A stretch of DNA of 64,000 nt from Thunnus maccoyii (Eukaryota; Chordata; Actinopteri; Scombriformes; Scombridae). Below, in pieces: positions 52,101 to 60,882 of this stretch. The stretch covers positions 23,613,001 to 23,677,000 of the forward strand of contig NC_056539.1 of the NCBI RefSeq assembly GCF_910596095.1, given 5' to 3'. Below the pieces are notes generated by a model. It did not search any database and was not told the DNA's origin. It was given only the letters and a program-made list of their open reading frames with translations. Both the position numbers and the translations under genes were made by a program. The first letter of the stretch is position 1, and each line of letters opens with the position of its first letter.

Positions 52101-55100
52101 GGTGTTTCATCCCTGGCTGGCTGACCTCAATTTGCCTTGTGATACCATGAGGGAAGAGAAGCAGAAAGAAGTCAAGGTGACAAACTTACATTTCCTTTGG
52201 CAACAAAGTGGGAGACTCTCTTCTTCTGACCGGGGAAGAGAGTGGTTAAAGTGCTCTCTGTGCCTTTCTCCTCATCTGAATCCCTAGAGGGCTGAGAGGG
52301 CACAACATGACATCATTTATTCAATCGTATTGACTGGCTATGAGGTAAATAGAAAAAGGCGACAGCATGGCGAGACGGGTAACAGCAATACCTGCTTAGC
52401 TTGCCTTCCCTTGTCTTCCCTCTTCACATCCTTAGATTCGTTGAAGATCCGCAAACACTCCTCCATGGGATCGGAGTCGAAGTCCAGATCATCCTGGAAA
52501 CTGGAGAAGTCCATTCCGACACCGTCGACCTCGTCCTTATCTGCTCTGCCGCCCTCCACAACGTGGTCACCCTCGTCCTCGGAGGAAGACGGAGTCAGCT
52601 CTGACGCTTTCCTCTTGTTCAGTCGACCCCTCTTTAAAGCGTCGGCGGATTTCCTCACCAGCACTTCCTCTGCCTCTTCGTCGTCGTCGTCCACCTCCAT
52701 CGGTTCGGCCTCCTCTGGACTCTCATCTCCGAACAGATCGGCGTGGCTCAGACTCAGAGTTCTCCGTTTTTGTTCGGGTTTTTTCCCGTTTGATGAGCTG
52801 ATGCTTTGCTTCAGCTTTTCTTTACTGTTTGCGGAACTCCCTTTACTGTTACTGCTCCCGCTACTAGAACTGCTTTTAAGTTTCTTCACATCTTTTTCTC
52901 TTTTATTACTATCAAGTTTACCATTTTTGTGTTGCCGATCTTTATATTTGCTGTGTTCCTTTTCCTTGTCTAAGATCTTGGGTTTCTTGCTTTCCTTTGC
53001 ACTATTTTCTGTATCCTTATCTCGTTTGCTGGAGTCAGTTTTTACCTTTTCCACAGCTTTGATCTTATCCTCACTTCTCTTGTCTTCTCTGTGAACTTTA
53101 TCACTTGTCTTAACCTTAACCGTGCTTTTCCTATCATCTCTCTTTCCATGACTCTTGTTCTCCTTCTTTGCAGAGTCCTGGCTTGAGTTTTTTAATGACC
53201 CTTTATCCTTACTGCTGCTGCTGCTGCTACTCTTACTATTTGATGTTTTGTTAAGTTCCTTTTCAAGTTTATGCACTTTCTCAGATTTGCCACTTTTCTC
53301 CTGACTAGTTCGACTAGCCACCTTCTTTTTCTCCATGTTGTTCTTTAGTTGAATATCTTCCTGGATGTCTGAGTCCTGTGCCAAATCATCTTTATTCCTC
53401 TGTGTCAGTGCATTTAGCATACTTTTAGTTCTTTCTTTTCTGTCCTTCCCCGCAGCATCTCCAGCTGACCCACTGTTGTTTTTTCTCTGCTGGAGATTAC
53501 TAAGCGAGGTGGGTCGATACTCTGTTCCAGAGCTCTCCCCGTCAGAGTCAGAGAAAGTGTACTTTTTTGTGTCCACACTCTGCTGCTGTGGTTTTTTCAC
53601 AGCTATGACATACTCCTCATCTGACAAATCAGACACTGGTAGTCTGTGCGCCTTGCTCCCCTCCCCCTTAACAGCATGTGCACTCTCGCTCCTCTTGCTC
53701 TTCCCTGCGATTCCCGCTGAATAGTTGGAGAGCGGGTCATACTCCATGTCTGTAGATGGTTTGGAATTGTCCACGGTGTATTTACACTTAGAGGAGGATG
53801 TGCTGTTTGAGTACTTTGGGCTGGGGGGAGGAGAGGGAAGTTGGTGTGTGTGTGTCCGAGATGGAGGCTTTTTCAATGAAGTGGGAACATACTCCATTGA
53901 GTTACTATTGCTCCCCTGGTTGTCTGAATCCAAGGTGTACTTACTGCAGCCAGGGGTGGGATTATACCCTCCTGATGTCATCTGATAACTCCCAGGATCA
54001 TAGGCCGAGTGTGAGGATGCTGCTGCTGCTGCTTGACCTTTGCCAGCATCAGATGAAGACAAACCGGTGCTCCCGCTGGGTTCATACGGTTCGTCCCCGA
54101 TCCGAGAAAGCTTCCTCTTCTCCCTCTCCACCTCACTGCGGACCTCCTCGATGGCCTTGTTGACCAGCTCCAGAGCACCGCTGAGGTCTCCCGATGCAGC
54201 CGGCTTCCCATTCTGCTGCTCTTGAGGCCTTACAACTTCTGGGTTGAATGGGTCATAACCTTGTTCTGCAGGGATGCGAGACAAGCAGCCTTAATACATT
54301 TGACCAAAACAACTTTAACTCAAACTCAGCTACTCGCTTTCAACTAGGGATGCACCAATCAAATCCTCTGGCCTCTGATACTGACCTTATTCAGTGGAAC
54401 ATGTATCAGCCATAATGTGGCTGATGCACACTAATTCATCAATGAAATTATAAAATTTACTTTCTGCTAGTTTCTGCTAGTTAGATTCATTCAGTGATGA
54501 CAAACCACTGACAAAAATTTTGTGCCACAGCAATTCCTGGAGTGGTATACTGTCGAGGTCTTAGTTAGTCAATTGACAGCGAATGAATCAGCAACCATTC
54601 TGATAAATCAATTAATCATTCAAGTCATTTATAAGCAAAAATGCCAAAGATCGAATGTTTCCAGCTTCTCAAATGTCTTTGCTGCTTTCCTTGTCTTACC
54701 TCATAGTAAATTGATTCTCTTTGGGTTTTAGAGAGCTGATCCCACAAAATAAGACATTAGAGGATATGAACTTTGATCTATGAAATTGTGATGTGCATCT
54801 TTAACGGTTCTCTGTTGTTTTATAAACTAAACAACTAATGAATTAATCAAGAAAATGATAGTCAGAAAAATCAAAAATTAAAATAATTGTTAGTTGCTGA
54901 ATTGTCTTATTTATCAAAAAATGCTCTATGCAGTGAGATAGCCGTTTGGGACGTTTGGGGAAAAGAGTGAAATGGTATTGGATCCGATTCTGGACTCAAT
55001 ATTGGTAACACTTTTATCCAAATCACTTCACAATTTTGCCTCTCATTCACTCATTCACATACACACCAAAGGCAGCGAGCTACCATGATGCTGGCCAAAC

Positions 55101-57503
55101 CATAAGGAACAATTTGGGGCTCAGTTTCTTGCTCAAGGACACTTCGACATGTGGAGCCTACCCCTGATCCTGCACAGGAGGGATCAGGCAGCCAACATTG
55201 CAATTAGTAGAAGGCCCATTTTACCTCCTGATACCCGAAACAGAATCCCTACTTACAACCACATCTCATCGTCTTCCTCAGATGGACAGAGTTTGCTCAG
55301 CTGTCGTGGAGATATAGCTCAGTTTTACAGTATCAGATAATGCACTGAGCTATCTCCATGACAACTCAAAAAAGTTAATCTGCTGAGGAGCACTGTTAAA
55401 TGTGGTTAAAAACTGCGGAAAAAGCAAACTACTTTTTCAAAGGTCAAGAATGAGCTTTTATACCAAATTCTACTAAAGCATCATTAAACTGAGAACAATA
55501 TATGTGACTGTAACAAGCTCAGGTGATCTAGTTTTACATGGATGATTCTCTTGAGAAGTGAACATGATGGGATGTTATGTACTTGTGACAATTTTATTTA
55601 TATTTCAATTACAACCTCTTTGTCTCCTCACTTTAACATTTACGTTTCAAAACACTTTATAGTTGAACTAATGGAGATGCAGCTTTTGGTTTCTATGCTT
55701 CACATATCAGGTACAAACTCCCAGAAAACTTGAGATCTGCTGCAACTCTCAGTTCTTTTCAATCAAGGCTGAAGACTTTTCTGTTTGCTGTTGCCTTTCA
55801 TTAAACCAAATTGGAGATTTTTGACTAATATCTTGCACTGCAACTTTTATTCTCATGTTTTATCTTGTCTTATTCTAATTTAGCTCATTTTTATTTTCTA
55901 TTTGAATCTTATTCAAATCTAGTTTAGTTTGAATCTAATTTAAATTGTATTCAAATGTCTTTTTATACTGTCTTGTGTTTCCTTTACATTTTGTCTTGAA
56001 TACATTTAATTGCCAAGAGGGGGAGACATTGAAAGAAAGATATGCCAAAGGGAGATCTACTGGACTGACACTTAAGATACACTTCAGCCTGCAGGCCTCA
56101 ACAAGGATTTTGATATGTGTGTCATGCTGTAAAATGTTTCTTTTCTTCTAGTGTAGAATTTGGGGTCTATGGTTCATGATGGCCCTCATCTGATACCCCT
56201 CCATAGCACTTTATTCTCTTATAGTTCTCTGTTTTCTTATAGATCTGGGGATCTGTGATTTATGATGGCTTACTCCCTCTCAAAACCCCATTTACTATGT
56301 GATGAAATATTATATATGTATGGTACGACTATAAAGGTGCTTCCTGAGTGTATATGTTTTTTCTGTAATGCCCATATTCACTGTGTCCGACCCCTATTTT
56401 GTATTCCACAACAAGTCCATTTGTATGCCTCACAGTACTCCATCCAGTGCTAAAAACTACAATTCCCAAGAGGTGGAGCTTCTACCACCACGGTGTGCAT
56501 TAGAATGTGTTTGGTTATTTTTTACTTGTCTGTCCATTATTGACTCATGTATGCTCTGATGAAGGTCTGATAGACCAGTGTTTTTCAATCCTGGTCCCGA
56601 GGCAACCCTGCCTTGCATGTTTTAGATATTTCCCTGCTCCAACACACCTGATTCAAATTTATGGGTCGCTATCAGGGTTCTGCAGAGCTTGATGACGAGC
56701 GGATCATTTGAATCAGGTGTGCTGGAAGAGGGAAACATCTAAAACATTAAGGGAAGGGTTGGCCCAGGACCGAAAAACACTGTGATAGATGGAAAGTTCA
56801 AAATAAAATGAAACACTGCATAGATCATTGATGCTTCCAGCACCTTGATGCCTTTATGTTTTATGTAAAGCACTCTGAATTGCCTTGTTGTTGAAAGGTA
56901 CTATACAAATAAACCTGGCTTGTTTATGTTAGTGTCGCGTGAGTATTTGGTACCATTTTTATGCGTCATTTTGTTAATAGACATTCGTAATGTCTAGTTT
57001 TTTAAAGTTACTTATCTATCATATGCATCTGTTATTGTTGTGTTCCTGCTGTGACGCTTCAATTTCCGTGGGGAAATTTGCGTGGGGTAAACACAGGTTA
57101 TCTTATACTTCCTTGATATATTAATAAAGTGCATGAATTGTGGTTGCTTGCACAGTGCAGCTGACATAAACAGAAAACCGTTTCACACTGTTTTGGTTTC
57201 ATTTGCCCTTTTTCGACACATTTTTATCGCTTTAGTCCAGTCCACACACGTCCCTTGCGAGGTAAGATCACATTAAGGTATTCAGCAAAGCCTGAGTTAG
57301 TGAAAATACTAGCTATAATCACCTTTCTGTGCCGAGTGAAGCTTTTTAACATCGGCTGCTGCTCCGTAGGAGAGCCGCCTCTGCTGGCTGTGCCTGAAGT
57401 GACAGTACGGTCTGTTACACCCATTTCTGCTGCCTTTGCTCTCGCTGTATTCCGTGTAAAACGGACAGTCAATCCCTCGGAAGAAGCCGGTGGATCTCAG
57501 CAT
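40812..57503 (-). CDS. rexo1: rexo1: RNA exonuclease 1 / elongin A-binding protein 1 (16 coding exons, 1269 aa)
   Basis: Joined exons (minus strand): 57503-57323, 54265-52392, 52291-52190, 49264-49054, 48807-48659, 48391-48254, 47519-47396, 47094-46969, 46390-46250, 45794-45681, 45530-45457, 45189-45079, 44810-44695, 44497-44359, 43399-43279, 40900-40812. These add to 3810 bp with every phase matching; human REXO1 is about 1220 aa. Order: CCCH zinc finger (C13, C29, C34, H38); a long Ser/Lys-rich disordered region; a probable elongin A-binding segment over the middle exons; a Cys-rich zinc-binding module (about 1021-1075); and a DEDDh 3'-5' exonuclease domain with D1112/E1114 (ALDCEM), D1195 (GHSLESD), H1244 and D1249 (GHDSSED). 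All five catalytic residues are present, so the enzyme should be active. It is expected in the nucleus. The start is set by the family-typical [10 protein letters not shown]. Confidence 0.95.
40981..41727. mobile_element. 747-bp foldback element with TTAA ends, in rexo1 intron 15
   Basis: The element starts TTAAAGGAT and ends ATCCTTTAA. Almost the whole length folds back on itself: for example CACAACCTCTTGACTTTGTG at 41309-41328 recurs inverted near 41355-41375, and AGTAGTTCCTTGTACGGCAG at 41249 recurs inverted near 41445-41465. The arms are about 350 bp and the centre is near 41340. TTAA ends suggest a piggyBac-type or related target preference. No open frame of note. It ends 80 bp from the exon 16 acceptor. 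Confidence 0.85.
42283..42410. repeat. Dispersed teleost repeat fragment
   Basis: The text TATCAGGGACAACACAC ... GTGTCAGATTTAGCCAAAAGG ... CAGTCTCTGGGCTGG is familiar as a dispersed teleost sequence. No ends were defined, and the family is not named with confidence. Confidence 0.4.
43090..43197. repeat. AAT/ATT trinucleotide microsatellite with inverted halves
   Basis: A short (AAT/GAT)n run switches at about 43117 to a long (ATT)n run, so the two parts are complementary and can pair. It lies about 80 bp inside rexo1 intron 15, just past the exon 15 donor. Confidence 0.9.
43279..43399 (-). CDS. rexo1: rexo1 exon 15
   Basis: Encodes [20 protein letters not shown] and on to HLKRIIQDN plus one base. 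It contains the exonuclease-fold segment VVDTA (D1208) and the PYKRALKNL helix. The donor is GGTGAGAA and the acceptor CTCTTCCAG. Confidence 0.95.
44359..44497 (-). CDS. rexo1: rexo1 exon 14 (exonuclease motif II)
   Basis: Encodes [10 protein letters not shown] through [21 protein letters not shown] carries the catalytic D1195. It enters in phase 2 and ends in phase 0 at GGTAGCC. Confidence 0.95.
44695..44810 (-). CDS. rexo1: rexo1 exon 13
   Basis: Encodes [20 protein letters not shown] and on to [15 protein letters not shown], the strand directly after the DxE motif. The donor is CGGTGAGT. Confidence 0.95.
45079..45189 (-). CDS. rexo1: rexo1 exon 12 (exonuclease motif I)
   Basis: Encodes [20 protein letters not shown] and ends VFALDCEM; D1112 and E1114 form the first metal-binding motif. 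The donor is GGTGAGTC and the exon is in phase 0 at both ends. Confidence 0.95.
45457..45530 (-). CDS. rexo1: rexo1 exon 11
   Basis: Encodes [20 protein letters not shown] followed by QVAK, the second part of the Cys-rich module before the exonuclease domain. The acceptor is CTCCGTCAG and the donor GGTAACA. Confidence 0.93.
45681..45794 (-). CDS. rexo1: rexo1 exon 10 (Cys-rich zinc module)
   Basis: Encodes [20 protein letters not shown] and then [13 protein letters not shown]. The Cys/His spacing (C1021, C1024, C1036, C1042, H1045) suggests zinc binding, as in REXO1/REXO4-type proteins. Confidence 0.93.
46250..46390 (-). CDS. rexo1: rexo1 exon 9
   Basis: Encodes [20 protein letters not shown], then [16 protein letters not shown] and EKKAIAD. 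This helical segment with the GYPR turn is well conserved in REXO1 and lies just before the Cys-rich module. Confidence 0.95.
46969..47094 (-). CDS. rexo1: rexo1 exon 8
   Basis: Encodes [20 protein letters not shown], then [15 protein letters not shown]. The [14 protein letters not shown] pattern is shared with mammalian REXO1. A CA microsatellite begins 7 bp outside the acceptor. Confidence 0.93.
47101..47124. repeat. CA microsatellite next to the rexo1 exon 8 acceptor
   Basis: A (CA)n run on plus is read as (TG)n on the rexo1 strand, directly upstream of TTTACAG. It occupies the branch point/polypyrimidine area, so length changes could affect splicing. Confidence 0.85.
47396..47519 (-). 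CDS. rexo1: rexo1 exon 7
   Basis: Encodes [20 protein letters not shown], then [10 protein letters not shown]. The donor is AGTACGTC and the acceptor CTTGTTTCAG. This is part of the conserved middle region associated with elongin A binding in mammals. Confidence 0.93.
47758..48240 (+). mobile_element. LINE 3' tail in rexo1 intron 6
   Basis: Starts CAAACTCAAGACCTACGTTT, continues with a long T-rich stretch and ends AAAAGTGCCATACAAGTTAAG, the layout of 3' tails of teleost non-LTR retrotransposons. A GGT-repeat (48189-48203) lies near the end. The spurious open frames here are low-complexity translations. Confidence 0.5.
48254..48391 (-). CDS. rexo1: rexo1 exon 6
   Basis: Encodes [20 protein letters not shown], then [16 protein letters not shown] and EDIAFQM. 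Phase 0 at both ends. It is one of the most conserved segments outside the nuclease domain. Confidence 0.95.
48659..48807 (-). CDS. rexo1: rexo1 exon 5
   Basis: Encodes [20 protein letters not shown] and ends [10 protein letters not shown]. Ser/Thr-rich; the RVAH element resembles RIAHRP of exon 4, so the two exons share a short motif. Confidence 0.9.
49054..49264 (-). CDS. rexo1: rexo1 exon 4
   Basis: Encodes [35 protein letters not shown] and [13 protein letters not shown]. The [20 protein letters not shown] block is typical of REXO1. The acceptor is CTTTGTCAG and the donor AGTATGA. Confidence 0.93.
49265..52189 (-). other. rexo1: rexo1 intron 3 (2.9 kb)
   Basis: No coding exon was found. 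Contents: a non-repetitive block at 49590-49860 with CRE-like TGACATCA and TGATGACA and a TATA-like GCATAAATAG near 49757, a T run at 50044, a degraded hAT-like fragment at 50426-50560, and a second non-repetitive block at 50820-51000. Confidence 0.6.
50426..50560 (+). mobile_element. Degraded hAT-like non-autonomous fragment
   Basis: The start ATGGCTGCAACTAGTGATTA and the text GAACAGTGAAAAATACACATC match the family at 59365-59735. The rest is lost. Confidence 0.45.
52190..52291 (-). CDS. rexo1: rexo1 exon 3
   Basis: Encodes [20 protein letters not shown], then [14 protein letters not shown]. The acceptor could be read at CTCTCAG or CCTCTAG; only the first keeps the frame open from exon 2. 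The donor is ATGTAAGT. Confidence 0.9.
52392..54265 (-). CDS. rexo1: rexo1 exon 2 (large disordered exon)
   Basis: An 1874-bp exon encoding residues 61-685. It starts [14 protein letters not shown] after the acceptor CCCTGCAG. Residues 64-310 hold seven Y-x-P tyrosines and three degenerate repeats beginning KYT. A Ser/Lys-rich stretch follows (about 340-580), with an acidic block near 600-625 ([13 protein letters not shown]) after [14 protein letters not shown]. No folded domain is apparent. An open frame that continues left of 54265 to an ATG at 54284 is intronic and not the start. The last codons are GRQAKQ, with donor GGTATTG. Confidence 0.95.
54347..54460. mobile_element. Truncated hAT-type end
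   Basis: Starts TAGGGATGCACCAATC and contains GTATCAGCCATAATGTGG. This is the text of a dispersed hAT family that begins AGGGATGCACCGAT; only one end is present. Confidence 0.45.
54553..54900 (+). mobile_element. hAT-like non-autonomous element (worn)
   Basis: Interior matches the family (AAAAATGCCAAAGATCGAATG, CTTTGGGTTTTAGAGAGCTG, ATCAAGAAAATGATAGTC). Both ends are diverged; the right end lies near TTGTTAGTTGCTG. It is in rexo1 intron 1. Confidence 0.55.
55010..55180. repeat. Dispersed repeat, second copy of the type at 5215-5517
   Basis: Shares CATTCACTCATTCACATACAC, GGAACAATTTGGGGCTCAG and TTGCTCAAGGACACTTCGACATG-like text with that copy. In rexo1 intron 1. Confidence 0.55.
55716..56925 (+). 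mobile_element. LINE 3' tail interrupted by later insertions
   Basis: 55740-55990 (TCAATCAAGGCTGAAGACTT ... ) and 56855-56925 (TTATGTAAAGCACTCTGAAT ... CTATACAAATAAACCTGGC) are the two parts of a common teleost LINE tail. About 860 bp between them is unrelated and includes the foldback element 56576-56782. Confidence 0.55.
56576..56782. mobile_element. 207-bp foldback hAT-type MITE with 8-bp duplication
   Basis: Left CAGTGTTTTTCAATCCTGG pairs with right (opposite strand) CAGTGTTTTTCGGTCCTGG. Interior arms also pair (AACACACCTGATTCAAAT with its inverse near 56708-56726). Flanks are TGATAGAC (56568-56575) and TGATAGAT (56783-56790), matching at 7 of 8. Confidence 0.85.
57323..57503 (-). CDS. 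rexo1: rexo1 exon 1 (CCCH zinc finger)
   Basis: Encodes [20 protein letters not shown], then [14 protein letters not shown] and LHSAQK plus one base. The CCCH pattern (C13, C29, C34, H38) is the N-terminal REXO1 finger. The donor is GGTGATT. A 3.06-kb intron follows. Confidence 0.95.
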
Positions 57504-57740
57504 TATTTCCAGATGTTGCTCTCATGCCCGCATGAACCCGCTTGGCCCTCTTTTTCCGCGTCGTTTTCGTTGTACAGCAAAAGCTTGAAGGGAGCGACGG
57601 AACAATAATAACGTCCCTACGGCGCCATGTTGGATTGGTCGGGGAAATGAAGTCTCGCGTTAATTCACACGTGTCGCGCTCGGCTACGTCACGGAGGATG
57701 GATAGTAAACGGCTAACGGTCGCTAGCAGTCCCCAGCTAA
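57504..57740 (-). promoter_or_regulatory. rexo1: rexo1 5' UTR and TATA-less promoter
   Basis: CpG-rich relative to its surroundings. On the minus strand: a YY1-like AACATGGCGCC (57621-57632), a CCAAT box (57633-57639), TGACGTA (57685-57691) and CACGTG (57668-57673). YY1-type sites close to the start are common in housekeeping genes, so transcription probably starts near 57600-57640. Confidence 0.5.
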
Positions 57741-58382
57741 CAGTCCAGTTTGAGCTATAATGTAAAACTTTTAACGCAGTAGCGTTATGCTCTTAAAACT
57801 CACACTGGTAAAGAAAATACTCTACCAGGTTGGTTACAAACAAAATATATACGCTTCCTATTAAACAGCCAAAAATTCATGGAGAATTAATTATGTTTCT
57901 CTTCTTTCAGCTTGAATATAATTTCATTGCTGGCCTTCAGCTAAGCTAATAGACACACCTGGGTGTGCTACTAAAAATATATGTTTAGATAAACAAAAAT
58001 GTTTTATCTGTGCAATTAGCCATATTAAAATGACACAAGTGTTAAAATATTTTTATTTTACAGGAACAAAGGGGAGAGCAGTCTGGTCTTGAAGTCTTCA
58101 GGGTCAAACACATCAAGAATAAAAGCAAGTATGGTTCAAGAAGTGCAGGAAATGTGCACATGAAAACCTTATTTGTATGGCACTTATTTAAAAAAAAAAA
58201 CAAAAAAAAAAACAACCCAACCCTGCACATTAAAGATAAACCAACAGCAGTGCATAAGGAGTGATTCACATAAAAGCCCATCCAAGTGTGTTTAGAGGGG
58301 ATTTAAAAGATTAAACTGATTTAACTAGGGCAACTTCCTCAGAACATGGAGAAAGTGCAGTCACCTTTAAAAGGGACGATGC

Positions 58383-58547
58383 ACCCTTTTAACAGCAGAC
58401 ATTTTGACTTATCAAAAGCAGGAAAAGCACAGGTGGAATTAACACTGATGATGGCTGCATTACTCTCACTTACTGGGACAATGATACACCATTTACACCT
58501 GAGCTTTTCCTGCTTTGACAAGTCAAACTGTCTGCCATGAAAAGGGT
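58383..58547. mobile_element. 165-bp foldback MITE
   Basis: The left arm (ACCCTTTTAACAGCAGACAT ... CAAAAGCAGGAAAAGC) pairs with the inverse of the right arm (ACCCTTTTCATGGCAGACAG ... CAAAGCAGGAAAAGC). Arms are about 55 bp. The target duplication is unclear. Confidence 0.7.
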
Positions 58548-59364
58548 CTATTTAGTGGTAAAATGAACAGATTACTTATGAGTTACAGTAGCCTAGTCAC
58601 ACATGAAACTGGCGGTGACCAAACAATTGTTTTCTAGCTAAATTAAAACAAAAATACTTAAAAATGAGACTTATACATTTACTCAAGTTCATGCAAGTTA
58701 AATCTTTGTCTTCAGCAGACAGAAAATAGCATGTAGAGCTAGAAAACCATACCACTCATCCCTGTAGTTCACATTAAATTCAGGGAAGAATTCACTGACT
58801 CCCAATACATCAAGTAATACATCTAAAATAACTAGATCTGTACCAAATGACTGAATCAGAACAATGACACAATGTCTTTGTTCCTATCAAAAAAAAAAAT
58901 CACAGATGTCCTCAGAGTTAAAAGGGCTTTACAAATACTTTCTGAAATGCTCCCCCCATACCTACCTCCAGCTGGCTCTCAAACTTCTAACAGGTGTCCA
59001 GGCTTTTTGTGCACTTCACACAGTCAGGTGATCCAGTCAGATCCAGTCCCAATCATCAATCTCAGGTGTTTCTGAGCAGGTAATCAGTGATGTAGTAATT
59101 GGCACTTCAGATGTATGTTTCTTTTTCATCTCCACATGCTTTGTTTTAATTGCAGGATTCTTTTTAAGCAAAGAAAGAGTACAGCAGTTATGCCAAATAT
59201 CCCCAATGTCCTGACTTCTGGACTCTTTATCCAACAGTTAAATTGTTTAACAACATGAAATGTAGTTCGTTTTTGGACTCAACTCTACCTCCATGATTCT
59301 CTGAAGTGTAAAGTTATATATTTGTAAGTTTGCTTTTTCTTTTGACGCTGCTATTAATGAGTTT

Positions 59365-59735
59365 TAGGGCTGCAACTAACGATTATTGTCTATCGATTAA
59401 TCAGTCAATTATTTTCTCGATTAATCGATCAGTTTGTTCTATAAAATGTCAGAAAATAGTGAAAAATGAGGATCACTGTTTCCCAAAGCCCAAGATGACG
59501 TCCTCAGACGTCTTCTTTTGTCCCGACCAACAGTCCACAACTCAAAGATATTCAGTTTACTATCATAGAAACCAGAAAATATTCACATTTAAGAAGCTAG
59601 AACCAGAGAATTTGGACATTTTGTTCTAAAAGAATAATGCCAAACGATTAATTGATTATCAAAATAGTTGTCGATAAATGTGATAGTTGGCAACTAATCG
59701 ATTAATCGACTAATTGACTAATCGTTGCAGCTCTA
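59365..59735 (+). mobile_element. Best-preserved hAT-like non-autonomous element
   Basis: Ends are TAGGGCTGCAACTAACGATT and (opposite strand) TAGAGCTGCAACGATTAGTC. Flanks are ATGAGTTT (59357-59364) and GTGAGTTT (59736-59743), matching at 7 of 8. 371 bp, non-coding; used here as reference for the family. Confidence 0.85.
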
Positions 59736-60570
59736 GTGAGTTTATTACTTTTAAAGTTAGTTTTTATCTATTTTTTTCCATAGATTTATGGATTTATAGA
59801 TTTTTTTCTTTATGTAGTTAATATTATTATTATATTTACACCTTTTCACTCAATATTTACAGAGATATCCTTAACATGAAGCCACAACAGTGATTTACAC
59901 ATTTAACTATTGAAAATTTGCCCATCTGATATCACTGTTTAATGGAAAGTTAAAGTTGCCTAGTATGAAAAGACATGTCTCGAGATCATTTTAAAAGTAT
60001 AAATGCTATCCAGATCAGCAAAATAGAAATTAATTTTATTTTTAATTTGTTTACAACACTAAGTGAGAAAGTATTTATATTTTCTAAATGACTATCTCCG
60101 TGCACAGAGCACGAGAAAATGATTAATTTGACCCTCTTTAGACCTGAAATCCTGTGATCCGTGGATCATACAAGGTTGATTTGTTCCCCCTTAAATGTAA
60201 TGTTTTATATAATTAAATTGAAAGTTTATATCTTTTTCATATCTACTGATCAACATCTACTTCACCGCATTACATCTGTGAAAACTCTCCACCAGAGGGA
60301 GACAAATACTGCAGTGTAGTTTCTCAGCGCTGCGCACATGCTCCCTGGAGATTGTACAGAAAACACACCACGATTGCATCATTTCATTTCCTCATGCCTT
60401 ATGACGTTAGCAATGCGAAAATAAATGTTATGCAATCTATAAGGTTTCGGGTTTGTTTTGACTTTTGTTGAGAACCTTGCACTTTGTTTCTGTGTAAAGT
60501 ACAGAACATCTACATTTCCAGGGAAGAAGAGAATATTATGGATCACTGTGTTAAAGTATTACATTCATAG

Positions 60571-60882
60571 TAAAGCTGAAACAAGTAGTTGATTAATTGA
60601 TTGACAAAATTAACATGTTCGACAGTTGATTAATCGTCTGTTTAGTCAAATATTTGGTGGTTCCAGCTACACAATGTAAGAATTTTCTGCCTTTTTTAAA
60701 AAAAACAAACTTTGATGTTATTTTAAATTGACAATAAACAAAACATCTGAAGACATCAGCTTGGGCTCTCAAAGCTCGTGATGAGCAGTTTCTACTATTT
60801 TTTGATTTTTTTTTAATCGATTAAATTAAATAAACTATAGATAAACTGATAAAATAGTTGTACATTGTTAGTTGCATCTCTA
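60571..60882 (+). mobile_element. hAT-like non-autonomous element (worn)
   Basis: Starts TAAAGCTGAAACAAGTAG and ends (opposite strand) TAGAGATGCAACTAACAATG. Interior matches the family. No duplication confirmed. Confidence 0.6.

Noticed and set aside
52330..53094. 254-codon open frame on the plus strand opposite rexo1 exon 2
   Set aside because: Ser/Leu-rich shadow of the Lys/Ser-rich rexo1 coding strand; the minus-strand frame has clear REXO1 identity.
54266..54284. ATG at 54284 as the start of the long rexo1 frame
   Set aside because: It lies beyond the CCCTGCAG acceptor; the true start is in exon 1 at 57503 and the phases join exactly.
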